NCBI GenBank assembly: GCA_030447865.1
Contig: JAUJOD010000006.1
Span: 24,944 to 88,943, forward strand
Direction of reading: 5' to 3'
Source: Nocardioidaceae bacterium
Lineage (GTDB): Bacteria > Actinomycetota > Actinomycetes > Propionibacteriales > Nocardioidaceae
DNA: 64,000 nucleotides
The position numbers were made by a program, and so were the translations under genes. The stretch's first letter is position 1. Each line of letters starts with the position of its first letter. Below, in pieces: positions 18,138 through 27,336 of this stretch. The notes below the pieces were generated by a model. The model was not told the DNA's origin and did not search any database. It saw only the letters and a program-made list of their open reading frames with translations.

Positions 18138-19672
18138 CACTTCTCGCTCTCCTTGGTTCCGGCACTCCACACGTGCAGCAAGGCGTAGGACCGCCACGGC
18201 CGCCACCGTTCGGCAACCCGGTCGTCGACAGCCAGCCCAAGCCGGCTCATCCCCTGCCTGACGCCGAGGTCGGTCGGCAGGAAGACGTCCGGGTCACCGA
18301 GCCCGCGCAGCGCGATGTAGTCGGCCGTCCACGGGCCGATCCCCGGCAGCCGCAGCAGCGCAGCGCGTACGTCGGCCCGGTCCGCGCTGCGATCGAGCAC
18401 GACCTCGCCCGTCGCTACAGCTGCGGCCACTCCGACGACTGCGCCGGCCCGAGATCTCGGCATCGGCAGCGCGGCGGGATCGGCTGCAGCGAGCGCGTGC
18501 GGAGTCGGGAACAGCCGGGTTATTGCGCCGGTGCCGGGTAACGGTTCGCCCAAGGGGACACCGGCGGGCGGTGGTTGAGCACCGGGCAACGGTTCGCCGT
18601 ACTCCCTGACAAGTCGGCTGGTGATGGTCCGGGCTCCAGCTACCGATATCTGCTGGCCAACGATCGCTCGGATGGCGACCTCGAAGCCGTCGACGTGTCC
18701 CGGAACCCGCACGCCGGGGCGCCTGGCGACGTGCGGCGCCAGGACGGGGTCGTGACTCAGCTGGCCGTCGATGGCGATCGGGTCGGCGTCGAGGTCGAGC
18801 AGCCGGCGGCAGCGCTCAACCGCGGCCGCAAGGTCGCGCAGGTCGGCGAGCCGCAGCGTGCACTCGACCCGGTCGGCGTGCGGCGTCAGCCAGGCGGTGC
18901 CAGGACCGGTCGGCAGTCGCAGGCTCCGGGCGTACGTCGACCCGTCGCAGACCTCGATCCCGCTGACCGCGCGCCGGCCGAGGAAGTCCAGGAGCCCGTC
19001 GGCGTCAAAGGGTTGCCGCACTGGCAGCGAGACGGTGATGAGGCCTGGCGAGAGGGTCCTCTGGTTCGGACGGCGCGTGTGCCGCAGCTGGGACGGGGTG
19101 GCGCCGTACACCTCGAGGACCGTGGCGTTGAACTGTCGGACGCTGGAGAACCCGGCGGCAAACGCGACGTCCGCAAGGCCCATGTCGGTGGTCTCGATCA
19201 GGATGCGGGCGGTGTGCGAGCGCTGCGCGCGCGCCAGTGACAGCGGCCCCGCCCCGAGCTGGTCGATGAGCAAGCGATTGAGGTGGCGCGGCGTGTAACC
19301 GGCGCGCGCCGCCAGGCCGGTCACGCCCTCCCGTTCGACGACTCCGTCAGCGATCATCCGCATTGCTCGTCCGGCGACGTCGGCCCTGACATCCCACTGG
19401 GGAGAGCCTGGGGTCAGGTCGGGTCGACAGCGCCGACATGCCCGGAAGCCAGCCCGTTGGGCTGCCGCGGCGGTGACGTAGAAGCTGACGTTCTTGCGCA
19501 GTGGCGTCACGGCCGAACACGACGGTCGGCAGTAGATGCCGGTCGTCTTCACGCCGGTGTAGAAGACGCCATCGAACCTGCGGTCGCGACTCTGCACCGC
19601 GCGGTAGCAGTGCTCGGCGTTGGGAATGGGGTCGGCCTCGGCGTCAGCGACGGCGGCGTACGTCAAGGGCAT
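18137..19672 (-). CDS. alkA: Ada-type regulator fused to an AlkA 3-methyladenine DNA glycosylase
   Basis: A 511-residue fusion. Residues about 20-90 are the Ada zinc domain with Cys48, Cys52, Cys79 and Cys82; Cys48 is the expected methyl acceptor from phosphotriesters. An AraC-type DNA-binding domain follows (about 100-195). Then come the AlkA N-terminal domain and an HhH-GPD glycosylase whose hairpin is [16 protein letters not shown], with the catalytic Asp in FLPTDLGVR. It probably senses alkylation, induces its own operon and excises alkylated bases. The internal ATG 19672 gives the usual length. Coupled to ogt. Confidence 0.93.
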   Translation of the reverse strand: MPLTYAAVADAEADPIPNAEHCYRAVQSRDRRFDGVFYTGVKTTGIYCRPSCSAVTPLRKNVSFYVTAAAAQRAGFRACRRCRPDLTPGSPQWDVRADVAGRAMRMIADGVVEREGVTGLAARAGYTPRHLNRLLIDQLGAGPLSLARAQRSHTARILIETTDMGLADVAFAAGFSSVRQFNATVLEVYGATPSQLRHTRRPNQRTLSPGLITVSLPVRQPFDADGLLDFLGRRAVSGIEVCDGSTYARSLRLPTGPGTAWLTPHADRVECTLRLADLRDLAAAVERCRRLLDLDADPIAIDGQLSHDPVLAPHVARRPGVRVPGHVDGFEVAIRAIVGQQISVAGARTITSRLVREYGEPLPGAQPPPAGVPLGEPLPGTGAITRLFPTPHALAAADPAALPMPRSRAGAVVGVAAAVATGEVVLDRSADRADVRAALLRLPGIGPWTADYIALRGLGDPDVFLPTDLGVRQGMSRLGLAVDDRVAERWRPWRSYALLHVWSAGTKESEK

Positions 19673-19750
19673 GGCACCCAATCTAGGGCTATGCCGACGC
19701 CCAGACTCGCGAGAATCGGACATGAGGGTCCTGGGCTGCTTGCGGCAGGC

Positions 19751-20656
19751 TCACCGGGACAGGACGGCGTCCACGACCGGCCGGACGCGTTCGACGTGGT
19801 CCACGAGGCTTCCCATCAGGCGGTTGCGGGATGCGAAGAAACCGGTTGTCCCGAGGCGATAGAGGAGAGCGCGAACCAGCAACTGGCTCCAGTCGTCGCC
19901 CGTGGCCCACTCATCGAGCAGTCCCAGCGGTGCACCCTGGAAGGTCACTGCGTCGGTGCTGGCAATGGCATTGGCCATCCCGACGGGTCGGAAGTACGGC
20001 GGCCAATCGATGACTGCTGGCGGGAGCCCGTCTGCCACCAGCACGTTGGGCAAGATGTCCCCGTGTATCACCTGTGCTGGGGTGGAGACTGGGGCAAGAT
20101 GACCGCGCAGCCGTCCGATCAAGGCGAGCGTCTCGTCATCGCCTTCAGGTTCGGCTCCCTCCCACGCCAGGCGGTCGCCGAACGCCCACGGGTCGTCACG
20201 AGAGTCTATGAACTCGGGCCGGGGCAGGCCCTTGACGCTGTGATGAAAGACGTCGCTGGCGTGCCTGACTGTCGCCAACTCCCTGCGCAGGTCGACGTCA
20301 CGACCCCGCAGGAAGACATGGGCGCCCCAACCATCAGTGGACCAGCAGCCTGCCTCTCGGAGCTGGGGGCGAACCGGCTCTGGCACTCGAACTCCCTCGC
20401 CGTCCCAGGCGGCGTACACGTCACACACCCAGTCGTGCTCCGGGACGCAACCCACTGGTTTCACGACGAGCCGTCCGTCGGTCCAGGCGTGGCCCATGCC
20501 ACCGGGAAGGCGACGCAGCGCGTCTTCGCGGACACCAAACGCACGAATGGCGCTGGGGGTAGGAGCGCGCTGACGCCATTCCCAGTCGGTGTCGTCGAGT
20601 AGGCGGACTCCTTCGGGCGACGTCGCTGTGGTGCTGCCGCGTTGCCGCTTCTCCAC
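19751..20656 (-). CDS. Actinobacterial phosphotransferase-fold protein (TIGR02569-like)
   Basis: About 301 residues with an aminoglycoside-phosphotransferase/kinase fold. The Gly-rich loop is LPGGMGHAW, a Lys lies in LVVKPVG, and the catalytic loop and metal Asp are VIHGDILPNVLV and AVIDWPPYF. The WPPYFRP in place of the usual D-[FW]-[ED] context is typical of a family restricted to actinobacteria, whose substrate is unknown. Start uncertain: GTG 20656 is preceded by a possible -10 (TAGTGT) and could be leaderless; an ATG at 20722 would add 22 atypical residues. Divergent from the next gene. Confidence 0.7.
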   Translation of the reverse strand: MEKRQRGSTTATSPEGVRLLDDTDWEWRQRAPTPSAIRAFGVREDALRRLPGGMGHAWTDGRLVVKPVGCVPEHDWVCDVYAAWDGEGVRVPEPVRPQLREAGCWSTDGWGAHVFLRGRDVDLRRELATVRHASDVFHHSVKGLPRPEFIDSRDDPWAFGDRLAWEGAEPEGDDETLALIGRLRGHLAPVSTPAQVIHGDILPNVLVADGLPPAVIDWPPYFRPVGMANAIASTDAVTFQGAPLGLLDEWATGDDWSQLLVRALLYRLGTTGFFASRNRLMGSLVDHVERVRPVVDAVLSR

Positions 20657-20751
20657 GCCCAGGACACTACAGTTACGCGCCGACCACTGAGACGCTGCGA
20701 CATGTGCAATATCCGGTCGCATCAGGTGGCTGGTCTTGATGGGATCGTCAG

Positions 20752-21693
20752 GTGACCACCCCGCTGCACGACGACGAGATTCCGATAGATCTTCCTCTGG
20801 TTCGGGCTCTCCTCGACCGCGCCTTCCCGGCGTATGCGGCGCTTCTGCTGAGTCGGCTCAGCTCCTCGGGGTCGAGCAACGCTCTCTTCCTGCTCGGTGA
20901 TGACTTCCTGGTCAGGCTTCCCCGCCAACCCGGAGGATCCGCGACCATCGAGAAGGAAGCTCGTTGGCTAACGCCGATCAGGCCCCTGCTGCCCGTGTCG
21001 GTGCCAAACATCGTCGCCGTCGGCGAACCTGCTCTGGGTTACCCCGAGCGATGGTCCGTCGTGCGCTGGATCCAAGGAGACGTCCCGCCCGCAGTCGGCC
21101 CGGAGACGTCCGTTGACCCCACCCGCCGCTGCTTGGCGGCCGACCTCGCCGGCGTCATCACGGCGCTGCGCCGGATCGACGTACCTGCGGACGCGCTTCG
21201 TGATCCGGCTCTTCGCTGGTATCGGGGTGAGCCACTCGCGACACGAGACGCAGACACCCGCCGTGACATCGAAGCGTGCCGCGCGGTCCCCGGCCTCGAT
21301 CTCGACCTCGACGCCGCGCGGAGGTTCTGGGACGAGGCAATGACCTTGCCGGGAATCGACGGAAGAGTGCCGCCGCAGTGGTACCACGGTGACCTTCTGG
21401 CGGAGAACTTGCTGGTTCGCGACGGACGCCTCGCTGCGGTCCTCGACTTCGGAGGCCTCTCGATTGGCGACCCCACCGTCGATCTCATCGTCGGATGGGA
21501 GGTCCTCGACGCTCCAGCCCGCGAGGTCCTCCGCACGTCGCTCGACGTCGATGACGCGTCCTGGCTGCGCGGAAGAGCCTGGGCACTCTCGCTGGCCATC
21601 GGTGCCTTCCCGTACTACTGGCGCACGATGCCGGCACGGTGCGCCAGCCGCCTCGCCGTGGCGAGATCTGTGCTGGCCGACGCCGCAGACTGA
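20752..21693 (+). CDS. Aminoglycoside-phosphotransferase family protein
   Basis: A 313-residue kinase-fold protein. LVRLPRQPGGSATIEKEA holds the nucleotide-binding Arg/Lys and Glu, WYHGDLLAENLLV is the catalytic loop (HGD...N), and AVLDFGGLSIGDPTVDL is the metal-binding DFG-like segment. Close relatives are often annotated as antibiotic kinases, but most are uncharacterised, so resistance should not be assumed. The start is GTG 20752 with a weak purine-rich site. Confidence 0.8.
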   Translation: MTTPLHDDEIPIDLPLVRALLDRAFPAYAALLLSRLSSSGSSNALFLLGDDFLVRLPRQPGGSATIEKEARWLTPIRPLLPVSVPNIVAVGEPALGYPERWSVVRWIQGDVPPAVGPETSVDPTRRCLAADLAGVITALRRIDVPADALRDPALRWYRGEPLATRDADTRRDIEACRAVPGLDLDLDAARRFWDEAMTLPGIDGRVPPQWYHGDLLAENLLVRDGRLAAVLDFGGLSIGDPTVDLIVGWEVLDAPAREVLRTSLDVDDASWLRGRAWALSLAIGAFPYYWRTMPARCASRLAVARSVLADAAD

Positions 21694-21782
21694 GGCGGTT
21701 CCCGGAGCAGCCGAGAGTGCTCCACGCAAGGTCAGAAGCCCTCTCGCCAACCTGGCGAAGGACCTCGGTGCCTCCGCGTCTC

Positions 21783-21802
21783 ATAGTAATACTTGCTATA
21801 GT
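21783..21802 (+). promoter_or_regulatory. Operator palindrome overlapping a leaderless promoter
   Basis: ATAGTAA (21783-21789) and TTGCTAT (21793-21799) form an inverted repeat with one mismatch and a 3-base centre. It overlaps the likely -10 TATAGT (21797-21802), seven bases before ATG 21810. The site is AT-rich in GC-rich surroundings and fits autorepression by the XRE protein encoded next. Confidence 0.6.
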
Positions 21803-21809
21803 CGTGTCC

Positions 21810-22328
21810 ATGACCCACAGACGCGAGGTGCTGCGTGAGGTGATGCTGGAGACTGGCACCACCCAGTCGGAGCTGTCTCGGCTCTGCGGTGTGAGGCAGC
21901 CCAGCATCAGTCAGTTCTTGTCGGGTCGCGTGGAGATGAGTGACGACATGCTCGACCGGCTGTTGTCGTGCATGGGTTTTCGCTTGGAGGTGGTCCGACG
22001 TCCGATCAGGCGCGATCTCAACCGTTCGACGGAGCGTTCGTGGCAGCTCCATCGCCGGCTTTCGACGCATCTGACCCTGGAGACCCTGGAGGAGTGGCGG
22101 CCGACGATCTTGCGCAACCTCGAGCGGCTGCGCGGCAGCGTGCAAGGCCAGCCTCACGTCAGGAACCTGGACCGCTGGTGGCGACTCGTCCGCGACCGGG
22201 ACTTGCCTGGGCTGCGCCGCGTGATGACAAGCCTCGACACCGACTCGGTGGAGATGCGAGAGGTCTCCCCGCTGGGCGGCCTGCTGCCCCAGGATGCGCG
22301 TTCCAAGGTCTTGGGCTTGGCGGACTGA
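21810..22328 (+). CDS. XRE-family helix-turn-helix protein (antitoxin-like)
   Basis: A 172-residue protein. Residues about 5-55 are an HTH of the Cro/C1 type (TTQSELSRLCGVRQPSISQF, then LSGRVEMSDDMLDRLLSCMG). The rest is a charged helical domain with RNLDRWWRLVRDRDLPGLRRV. The short distance from the -10 box suggests a leaderless mRNA starting at or next to ATG 21810. The stop overlaps the next ATG (TGATG). HTH proteins paired with DUF6036-like nucleotidyltransferases are seen in actinobacteria and resemble toxin-antitoxin units; here the partner is internally deleted. Confidence 0.8.
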   Translation: MTHRREVLREVMLETGTTQSELSRLCGVRQPSISQFLSGRVEMSDDMLDRLLSCMGFRLEVVRRPIRRDLNRSTERSWQLHRRLSTHLTLETLEEWRPTILRNLERLRGSVQGQPHVRNLDRWWRLVRDRDLPGLRRVMTSLDTDSVEMREVSPLGGLLPQDARSKVLGLAD

Positions 22329-22717
22329 TGCGCCGCGACCAGCTCGAACACGCAAACCGCACGGCGTACCAGATTATCCAGCAGCCGGAAGTCATCGTCG
22401 TGGGCTCGCAGGCGATCCTCGACACCGCTGTCCTGCCGGAGGGATGGCGTGACCGCCTGGTGAAGGTGCAGAACGCCAACACTGCCGCGCCCGCAGGCGA
22501 GCCGCGGTTCACGGGCTGGTGTCTCGACAAGGAAGACCTCTGCGTCGCCAAGCTCTGCGCCTTCCGCGAGAAGGGCCGCAACTTCGTCGCAGCACTTCTT
22601 AATCCTGGGCTGGTCGACGGCGAAATCATCTCGACCCGGCTCGGCGCGGTCCCCGACGTGCACCTGACGGCAACCGGCCGGGCACTCTCATGGCTGGCGT
22701 CCAAGGCGTCGAGCTGA
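22328..22717 (+). CDS. DUF6036-like nucleotidyltransferase with its active-site segment deleted
   Basis: A 129-residue protein, against roughly 190 in the family as I recall it. The N-terminus (MRRDQLEHANRTAYQII, then VIVVGSQAIL) is the usual start up to the GS of the nucleotidyltransferase motif. The next residues should lead to the D-x-D metal site, but the sequence jumps at residue 31/32 straight to AVLPEGWRDRLVKVQNANT, normally about 65 residues later. The remainder (WCLDKEDLCVAKL, REKGRNFVAALL, GLVDGEII) is intact and in frame. So the fold's second half is kept but catalysis should be lost. Coupled to the XRE gene by a one-base overlap. Confidence 0.7.
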   Translation: MRRDQLEHANRTAYQIIQQPEVIVVGSQAILDTAVLPEGWRDRLVKVQNANTAAPAGEPRFTGWCLDKEDLCVAKLCAFREKGRNFVAALLNPGLVDGEIISTRLGAVPDVHLTATGRALSWLASKASS

Positions 22718-22849
22718 GGCCAAATCGTCGTCCATGCTCGGAACGCGATCGCAAGGCTTTCTGTGCCAGGTTGTCGTATCGGCGGGATGCCGTTCGTGGT
22801 GGGGGTAGCAGGCGGTCATCGGGACCGCCCAGAATTAAGGAGAAGTGAG

Positions 22850-23215
22850 ATGACGCACTACTTGTTGAGCGTGCATGGCCCCGCCGAGAGGGACGAGTTC
22901 GGCAACTACGGCTCCAAGGAGGAGATGGAGGAGGCGTTCGCCGCGACCGGCGCCTTCAATGACAAGCTTCACGCCGATGGCTACTGGGTCTTCGCCGGTG
23001 GGCTTCAGTCGGCATCGACCGCGACCGTCGTCGACGGCCGGGGTGAGACGCCGGTGATGACCGACGGCCCCTATCTTGAGACCAAGGAGGTCATCGGGGG
23101 TTTCTGGGTCATCGACGCGCCCGACCTCGACGTGGCGCTCAAGCTCGCGGCCGAGGGGTCCAAGGCGTGCCGGGGCAAGGTCGAGGTCCGTCCGTTCGAC
23201 GGCCTCGCAACCTGA
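22850..23215 (+). CDS. YCII-family protein (DGPF domain)
   Basis: A 121-residue ferredoxin-fold protein with the family hallmarks MTHYLLSVHG, VFAGGLQSAS, TDGPYLETKEVIGGFWVI and GKVEVRP. Its biochemical role is not established. In many actinobacteria it is encoded directly before an ECF sigma factor, as here (the sigma gene is broken). ATG 22850 has AAGGAG eight bases upstream. Confidence 0.9.
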   Translation: MTHYLLSVHGPAERDEFGNYGSKEEMEEAFAATGAFNDKLHADGYWVFAGGLQSASTATVVDGRGETPVMTDGPYLETKEVIGGFWVIDAPDLDVALKLAAEGSKACRGKVEVRPFDGLAT

Positions 23216-23239
23216 GCCGGCCCGAACCACGACTGATCG

Positions 23240-23772
23240 ATGCAGGGCGGAACGGCGGCCGTCGAGCGGGTCTTCCGCGAGGAGTACGGCCGCCTGATCG
23301 CTTCGCTCGTCCGCCGCTTCGGTGACATCGACATCGCAGAGGAGGCACTCGTGGCCGCGTTGGAGAAGCGGCCGGAGTCCGGCGTACCACCCAACCCCGG
23401 CGGCTGGCTCACCACCGCCACGGGCAACCGCGCGATCGACCGGATCCGCCGCGAGAAGCAGCGCGCCACGAAGCACCAGGCCGCCTTCATGTACCACGAC
23501 GACACGCCCCACGAGCCCACCGGACCGGTCGAGGACGACCGATTGCGGCTGCTGTTCACCTGCTGCCACCCGGCGCTCGCACCCGAGGCGCGGATCGCGC
23601 TGACGCTCCGCCTCCTCGGTGGTTGACTGTGGGTGAGATCGCGCAGGCGTTCCTCGTGCCGGAGACCACGATGGCGCAGCGGATCACCCGAGCGAAGAAG
23701 CAGATCGCGGCGGCGAAGGTGCCCCTATCGGGTGCCCGAGGCCGCCGACCTCATCGAGCGGCTCGGCGGCCA
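23240..23772 (+). pseudogene. ECF-type RNA polymerase sigma factor, frameshifted twice and truncated
   Basis: The opening frame (23240-23626) encodes region 2 (VERVFREEYGRLIASLVRRF, then AIDRIRREKQRA) and ends at TGA 23624 within LRLLGG. The next frame continues TVGEIAQAFLVPETTMAQRI (region 4 helix-turn-helix). After the four-C run at 23722-23725 a third frame gives YRVPEAADLIERLGG. One missing base near 23620 and one extra C at 23722-23725 explain both breaks. The remaining ~200 residues of such YCII-linked sigma factors are absent, so it is truncated as well. Confidence 0.85.
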
Positions 23773-23843
23773 TCTCCGACCCGCTCATTGGCATGAGCGA
23801 CCGCACCGCGCCGTGAGCGGACGGGTCATGCGAGGGTTGCCCG

Positions 23844-24629
23844 GTGGCGAACACACTGGAAGGCGAAAGGCCCGCGGACTACCTCACGCGGTTGGCGGCA
23901 TCCGACCTCGGTCGCAGCTACAAGTCGCTCATCGTTGAGGAGTTGGGCATCCGGCCAGGTGCCACGGTTCTCGACCTTGGTTGTGGCCCAGGTGCAGACT
24001 TAGCAGCGCTCGCGGAAGCCGTCGGCTCGACCGGCCGAGTGCTGGGCATCGACAACGATGCCTCCGCGGTTGCGGAGGCGGTTCAGGCCGTCTCGGGCCT
24101 TCCTCAAGTCGAGGTCGAGGAGGGCGACGTTCATCACCTCGAACTGTCCGAGCGTTCTGTGGATCGGGTCCACACCGACCGAGTACTCCAGCATGTCGCG
24201 GACCCGAACGCTGTTGTGGCCGAGGCCGCCCGGGTCCTGCGCCCTAGAGGCATCGGTGGTTTCGCTGAGCCTGACTGGGACACTCTTGTGGTCGACTATC
24301 CCGACCCTGCGATCCCGATCGCGTACCGCCAATTCATCACCGACCGGGTCGTCCGCAACTCCCGCATCGGCCGACAGGTTCCGGCGCTGTGTGAAGGCAA
24401 CGGCCTTGTCCCAAACCGAGTCATCCCAATCACGGCGGTCTTCCGAGACGTAACGGAGGCAGACAGGATTTTCGGCTTCCAGCGAGTGACCCATCGGGCT
24501 GTTGCCGCCGAATACCTGACGGTAAAGCAGGGCGAATCATGGATCCACCACCTGCGCACCGCGCGACTGTTCGCCTCGGTAACGCTCTTCGTCACCTTTG
24601 CTGAACGCAAGCCCGGAGACCCGGCGTGA
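23844..24629 (+). CDS. SAM-dependent class I methyltransferase
   Basis: A 261-residue protein. Motif I is VLDLGCGPGADLAAL, the acidic end of strand 2 is GIDNDASAV, motif III is around VEEGDVHHLEL, and HVADPNAVVAEAARVLRPRG follows as in UbiE/Methyltransf_11 proteins. The C-terminal part (about 150-261) is helical and probably forms the substrate lid. The acceptor is unknown. The start is GTG 23844, with GAGGG upstream. It looks intact, unlike its neighbours. Confidence 0.85.
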   Translation: MANTLEGERPADYLTRLAASDLGRSYKSLIVEELGIRPGATVLDLGCGPGADLAALAEAVGSTGRVLGIDNDASAVAEAVQAVSGLPQVEVEEGDVHHLELSERSVDRVHTDRVLQHVADPNAVVAEAARVLRPRGIGGFAEPDWDTLVVDYPDPAIPIAYRQFITDRVVRNSRIGRQVPALCEGNGLVPNRVIPITAVFRDVTEADRIFGFQRVTHRAVAAEYLTVKQGESWIHHLRTARLFASVTLFVTFAERKPGDPA

Positions 24630-25142
24630 CCTCCCGCTCATCGGCACGAGCGGGCGTTTACGTGATCGTCCTTGCGGCGACCCAGTGTCGCCTGCCGCTG
24701 TGCGCAGCAGGCACGGGAGCTCCTTGCCATTTCGTCTGCATGCACCTAGCGATCGACTGAGGAGGAGCTGCCCGACGTGGCCAAGGCCGCGCACGCGGTG
24801 GTCACTCGCGGCGCTAAGAGGCAGCTCTGACGGCGCGAGAAGACCACCGGATGTGGTCCCATTTCCGGGATGAACGGGCCGGGGATGTGGTGCACGGCCG
24901 GCGTCCCGTAGAGGGTCCCGTTGTGGAACTTGGACTCGGACGGCTGTTGCGGGACGCTCAAGCACGGATAGGGGTTTGGCCAGCCTCCTTGCCGTTTGTG
25001 GTTGCTTACGGGAATCACGGCAAACATCCGGACAACGTCCGCTGCAGTCGCTGCGCTGAGCGCTAGCCCCATATGCCCTGGCAGTGCCCGCTGGATTGAG
25101 TCAAAGTCAACCCGTGCTGAGGTCGAGCGGTAGCGTGCGCGT
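24630..25142. other. Intergenic region, nothing recognised
   Basis: About 510 bases between the methyltransferase and the broken GNAT gene. Minus-strand open frames cross it, but they have neither a start site nor recognisable sequence. Confidence 0.35.
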
Positions 25143-25808
25143 GTGGTTCTCGCAGAACGACTCGAGGGCGCCTGGCCGATCTTTGGACTCAGGCTCACGC
25201 TAGGCGACGTCGTCTTGCGCCATGTTCGCGAAGTGGATCTGCCGCACCTAGCGGTCATCCAGCCCAAGGACTACGAGCATGATCCCCGAGCCGAGCCATT
25301 CCCTGGGCACGACCTCTGCCGGCATCGTCAGCGTCTGGTCTGCCAGGGCTAGTGGCGTTCGGTCGGCAACTGGTCGCCGGCGTCGTGGTGCCTCGACTTC
25401 ATTGTTGAGTACCGCGGTGAGGTGGTGGGCGTGCAGTCGCTGGAGGCGGTCCAGTTCCTCGACCTCCGAACGGTCGACTCCGGCTCCTGGCTGATTGCGG
25501 CGGCTCGTGGTCGCGGCATCGGTGTCGCCATGCGACAAGCCGTGCTGGTTCTCGCTTTCGACCATCTTGGGGCACGGGCAGCCGTCTCCTCGGCCCGGGC
25601 GGACAACGAGGCGTCGCTGGCCGTATCACGACGGCTTGGCTATCGGGACAATGGCGTCAGTCTGAACGCCGGAGACCGCGGCATCGTCGAACTCCGGCAC
25701 ATGAGGCTGACTATGGAGGAATGGAAAGCGTCCGGCCGCTCGCGACAGGTCGAGGTGCCTGGACTTGAGCCTTGCCTCTCCTGGTTCGGTCTCGACCATC
25801 CCGCGTGA
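25143..25808 (+). pseudogene. GNAT acetyltransferase interrupted by an in-frame TAG
   Basis: One continuous 222-codon frame from GTG 25143 reads as a GNAT protein of the kind with GVQSLEAVQF and RLGYRDNGVSLNA, except for TAG at 25350-25352. The stop falls in QRLVCQG-stop-WRSVGNWSPASWCLDF, where relatives have a tyrosine or similar residue, so a single base change explains it. The acetyl-CoA loop (AAARGRGIGVAMRQAVL) is in the part after the stop. It is probably a pseudogene; read error is possible. Confidence 0.8.
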
Positions 25809-26284
25809 CGATCGCTCAGAAGCGGGGTCTGGTGGACTGACAGACCGCAGCGTCGACCCGGAAGTTAGCCGTCGAGCGTCTGGTACCGAACAGTGCAAAC
25901 AGGTACGACGCCTTGCCGAGCGACGGCTGACCGGCGGCATGCGCCGTGGGGTCGTCACCGTCGGTGGGGCGGCGGAGGCGGCACGGAAACGCCGTAACCA
26001 GGTCATCCACCAGGACTGGCTGCTGCGAGGACCCGACGCCATGCGCCCGGTCGCTGACCTCAACGATGTCGCGCCGCAGGGCCTGCCTGCGCACCTTGAG
26101 GCGTGGGAACGTGAGTCCAAGCGTCCCAAGACTGGGAGCAGGTACCAGCCCACACCCTTGACGTCCTTCCTGCGCAGACCCTCGAGGACCTTCGGCTAGG
26201 GTCGGGCCAAGAGCGGCGATTTTCGCCGACGACCGGAGGAGGTGAGTCCCATTTTCCCTTTCCGAACGACTGGAAGGCAGTTCC
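25809..26284. other. Gene remnant region with an Rx4H-containing fragment
   Basis: A plus-strand frame ending at 26199 is protein-like over its last ~80 codons: KRRNQVIHQDWLLRG, then DAMRPVADLNDV, then LPAHLEAWERESKR. It has no start or upstream domain, so it looks like the 3' end of a lost gene. RNQVIH matches the HEPN Rx4H pattern. A purine-rich site (GGAGGTGAG, about 26236) lies too far from ATG 26285 to be its ribosome site. Confidence 0.3.
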
Positions 26285-27144
26285 ATGGCGCTCACTCCGA
26301 CGACCACCTTCGCCACCGCCGATGACGGTGCACGTCTCGCCGCCCACCTGATCGGCGCAGGGTCGCCACTCCTGTGCTTGCCCGGGGGCCTTCTGCTCGA
26401 TGCCGCCTATCTTGGCGACCTCGGCGGCCTCTCGTCGCATCGCCGTCTCGTGCTCCTCGATCCTCGGGGGAGCGGAGCCTCCGACCACAGCGACAATCCG
26501 ACCGCGTACCGCTGCGACCGCATGGTCGCCGACGTGGAGGCGCTGCGCCGCCACCTGGGCCTTGACGCGATCGATCTGCTCGCCCACTCGGCCGGCGCCA
26601 ACCTCGCCTACCGATACGCCGAACGCCATCCTGACCGGGTCGGCCGACTCGTGCTGGTGACGCCAAGTGTGTTCGCACTGGGCATCGCCGTCCCCGACTC
26701 AGCCCGGCGCGAGATCGCTCTGCTGCGCAAGGACGAGTCTTGGTATGTCGAGGCGGCAGCGGCGTTGACGTCGATCCAGAACGGTGCCGCGACGGAGGAA
26801 GACTGGGCGGCCATTACGCCATTCACCTACGGCCGGTGGGATGACACTGCACGGGCCACCATGCCTTGATGGAGGCGCAGCGCAACCCCGACGCCGCGGC
26901 CGCGTTCGTCGCCGAAGGCGCCTTCGACCCGCCGGCCACTCGCGCCGCGCTGGCCGCCTTGGACGCACCTGTCCTGGTACTGGCGGGCGGCTGGGATGTG
27001 GGCAACCCCCCGCGAGTCATGGCCCAGGTGGCTGAACTCTTCCCTCGGGCGCAGCTCGTCGTCCAGCCCGAAGCCGGTCACTTTCCCTGGGTGGATCACG
27101 CTGCCCGGTTCCGCCAGCTGATTACATCCTTCCTGCCCGAGTGA
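26285..27144 (+). pseudogene. Alpha/beta-hydrolase, frameshifted
   Basis: The first part (26285-26869) has LLCLPGG, LVLLDPRGSGASD and the nucleophile elbow LLAHSAGANLAYRYAE. It ends early at TGA 26867. The second part (from about 26860) continues in another frame with EAQRNPDAAAAF, VLVLAGGWD (acid region) and PEAGHFPWVDH (catalytic His). Adding one C near 26855-26860 joins them as DTARAHHALMEAQRN. All three catalytic positions survive, so this is either a recent inactivation or a sequencing error. Confidence 0.85.
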
Positions 27145-27336
27145 CTCAGCTTCGCCGCCAACGAAGAGCATCGAGGGCGGCACGCCATCGGTTGACGGGC
27201 ATTGGCGGCGGACAGACGCACCTCTGGGCGGCATGAGTGGTCGGGCGTAGGCAACCAGACTCAGAACCCGAAGGTTCCAGACAGGCTCTCGTCGGTGGCG
27301 AATAGCCTGGGGATCCTTCGAGTCAAGGGTGACAAC

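Noticed and set aside
20752..21693. Calling the phosphotransferase an antibiotic-resistance gene
   Set aside because: Only the general kinase fold is visible; there is no match to a known resistance subfamily from memory.
25143..25808. Pyrrolysine or other TAG readthrough in the GNAT gene
   Set aside because: No recoding element or supporting gene was seen, and neighbours are also broken.
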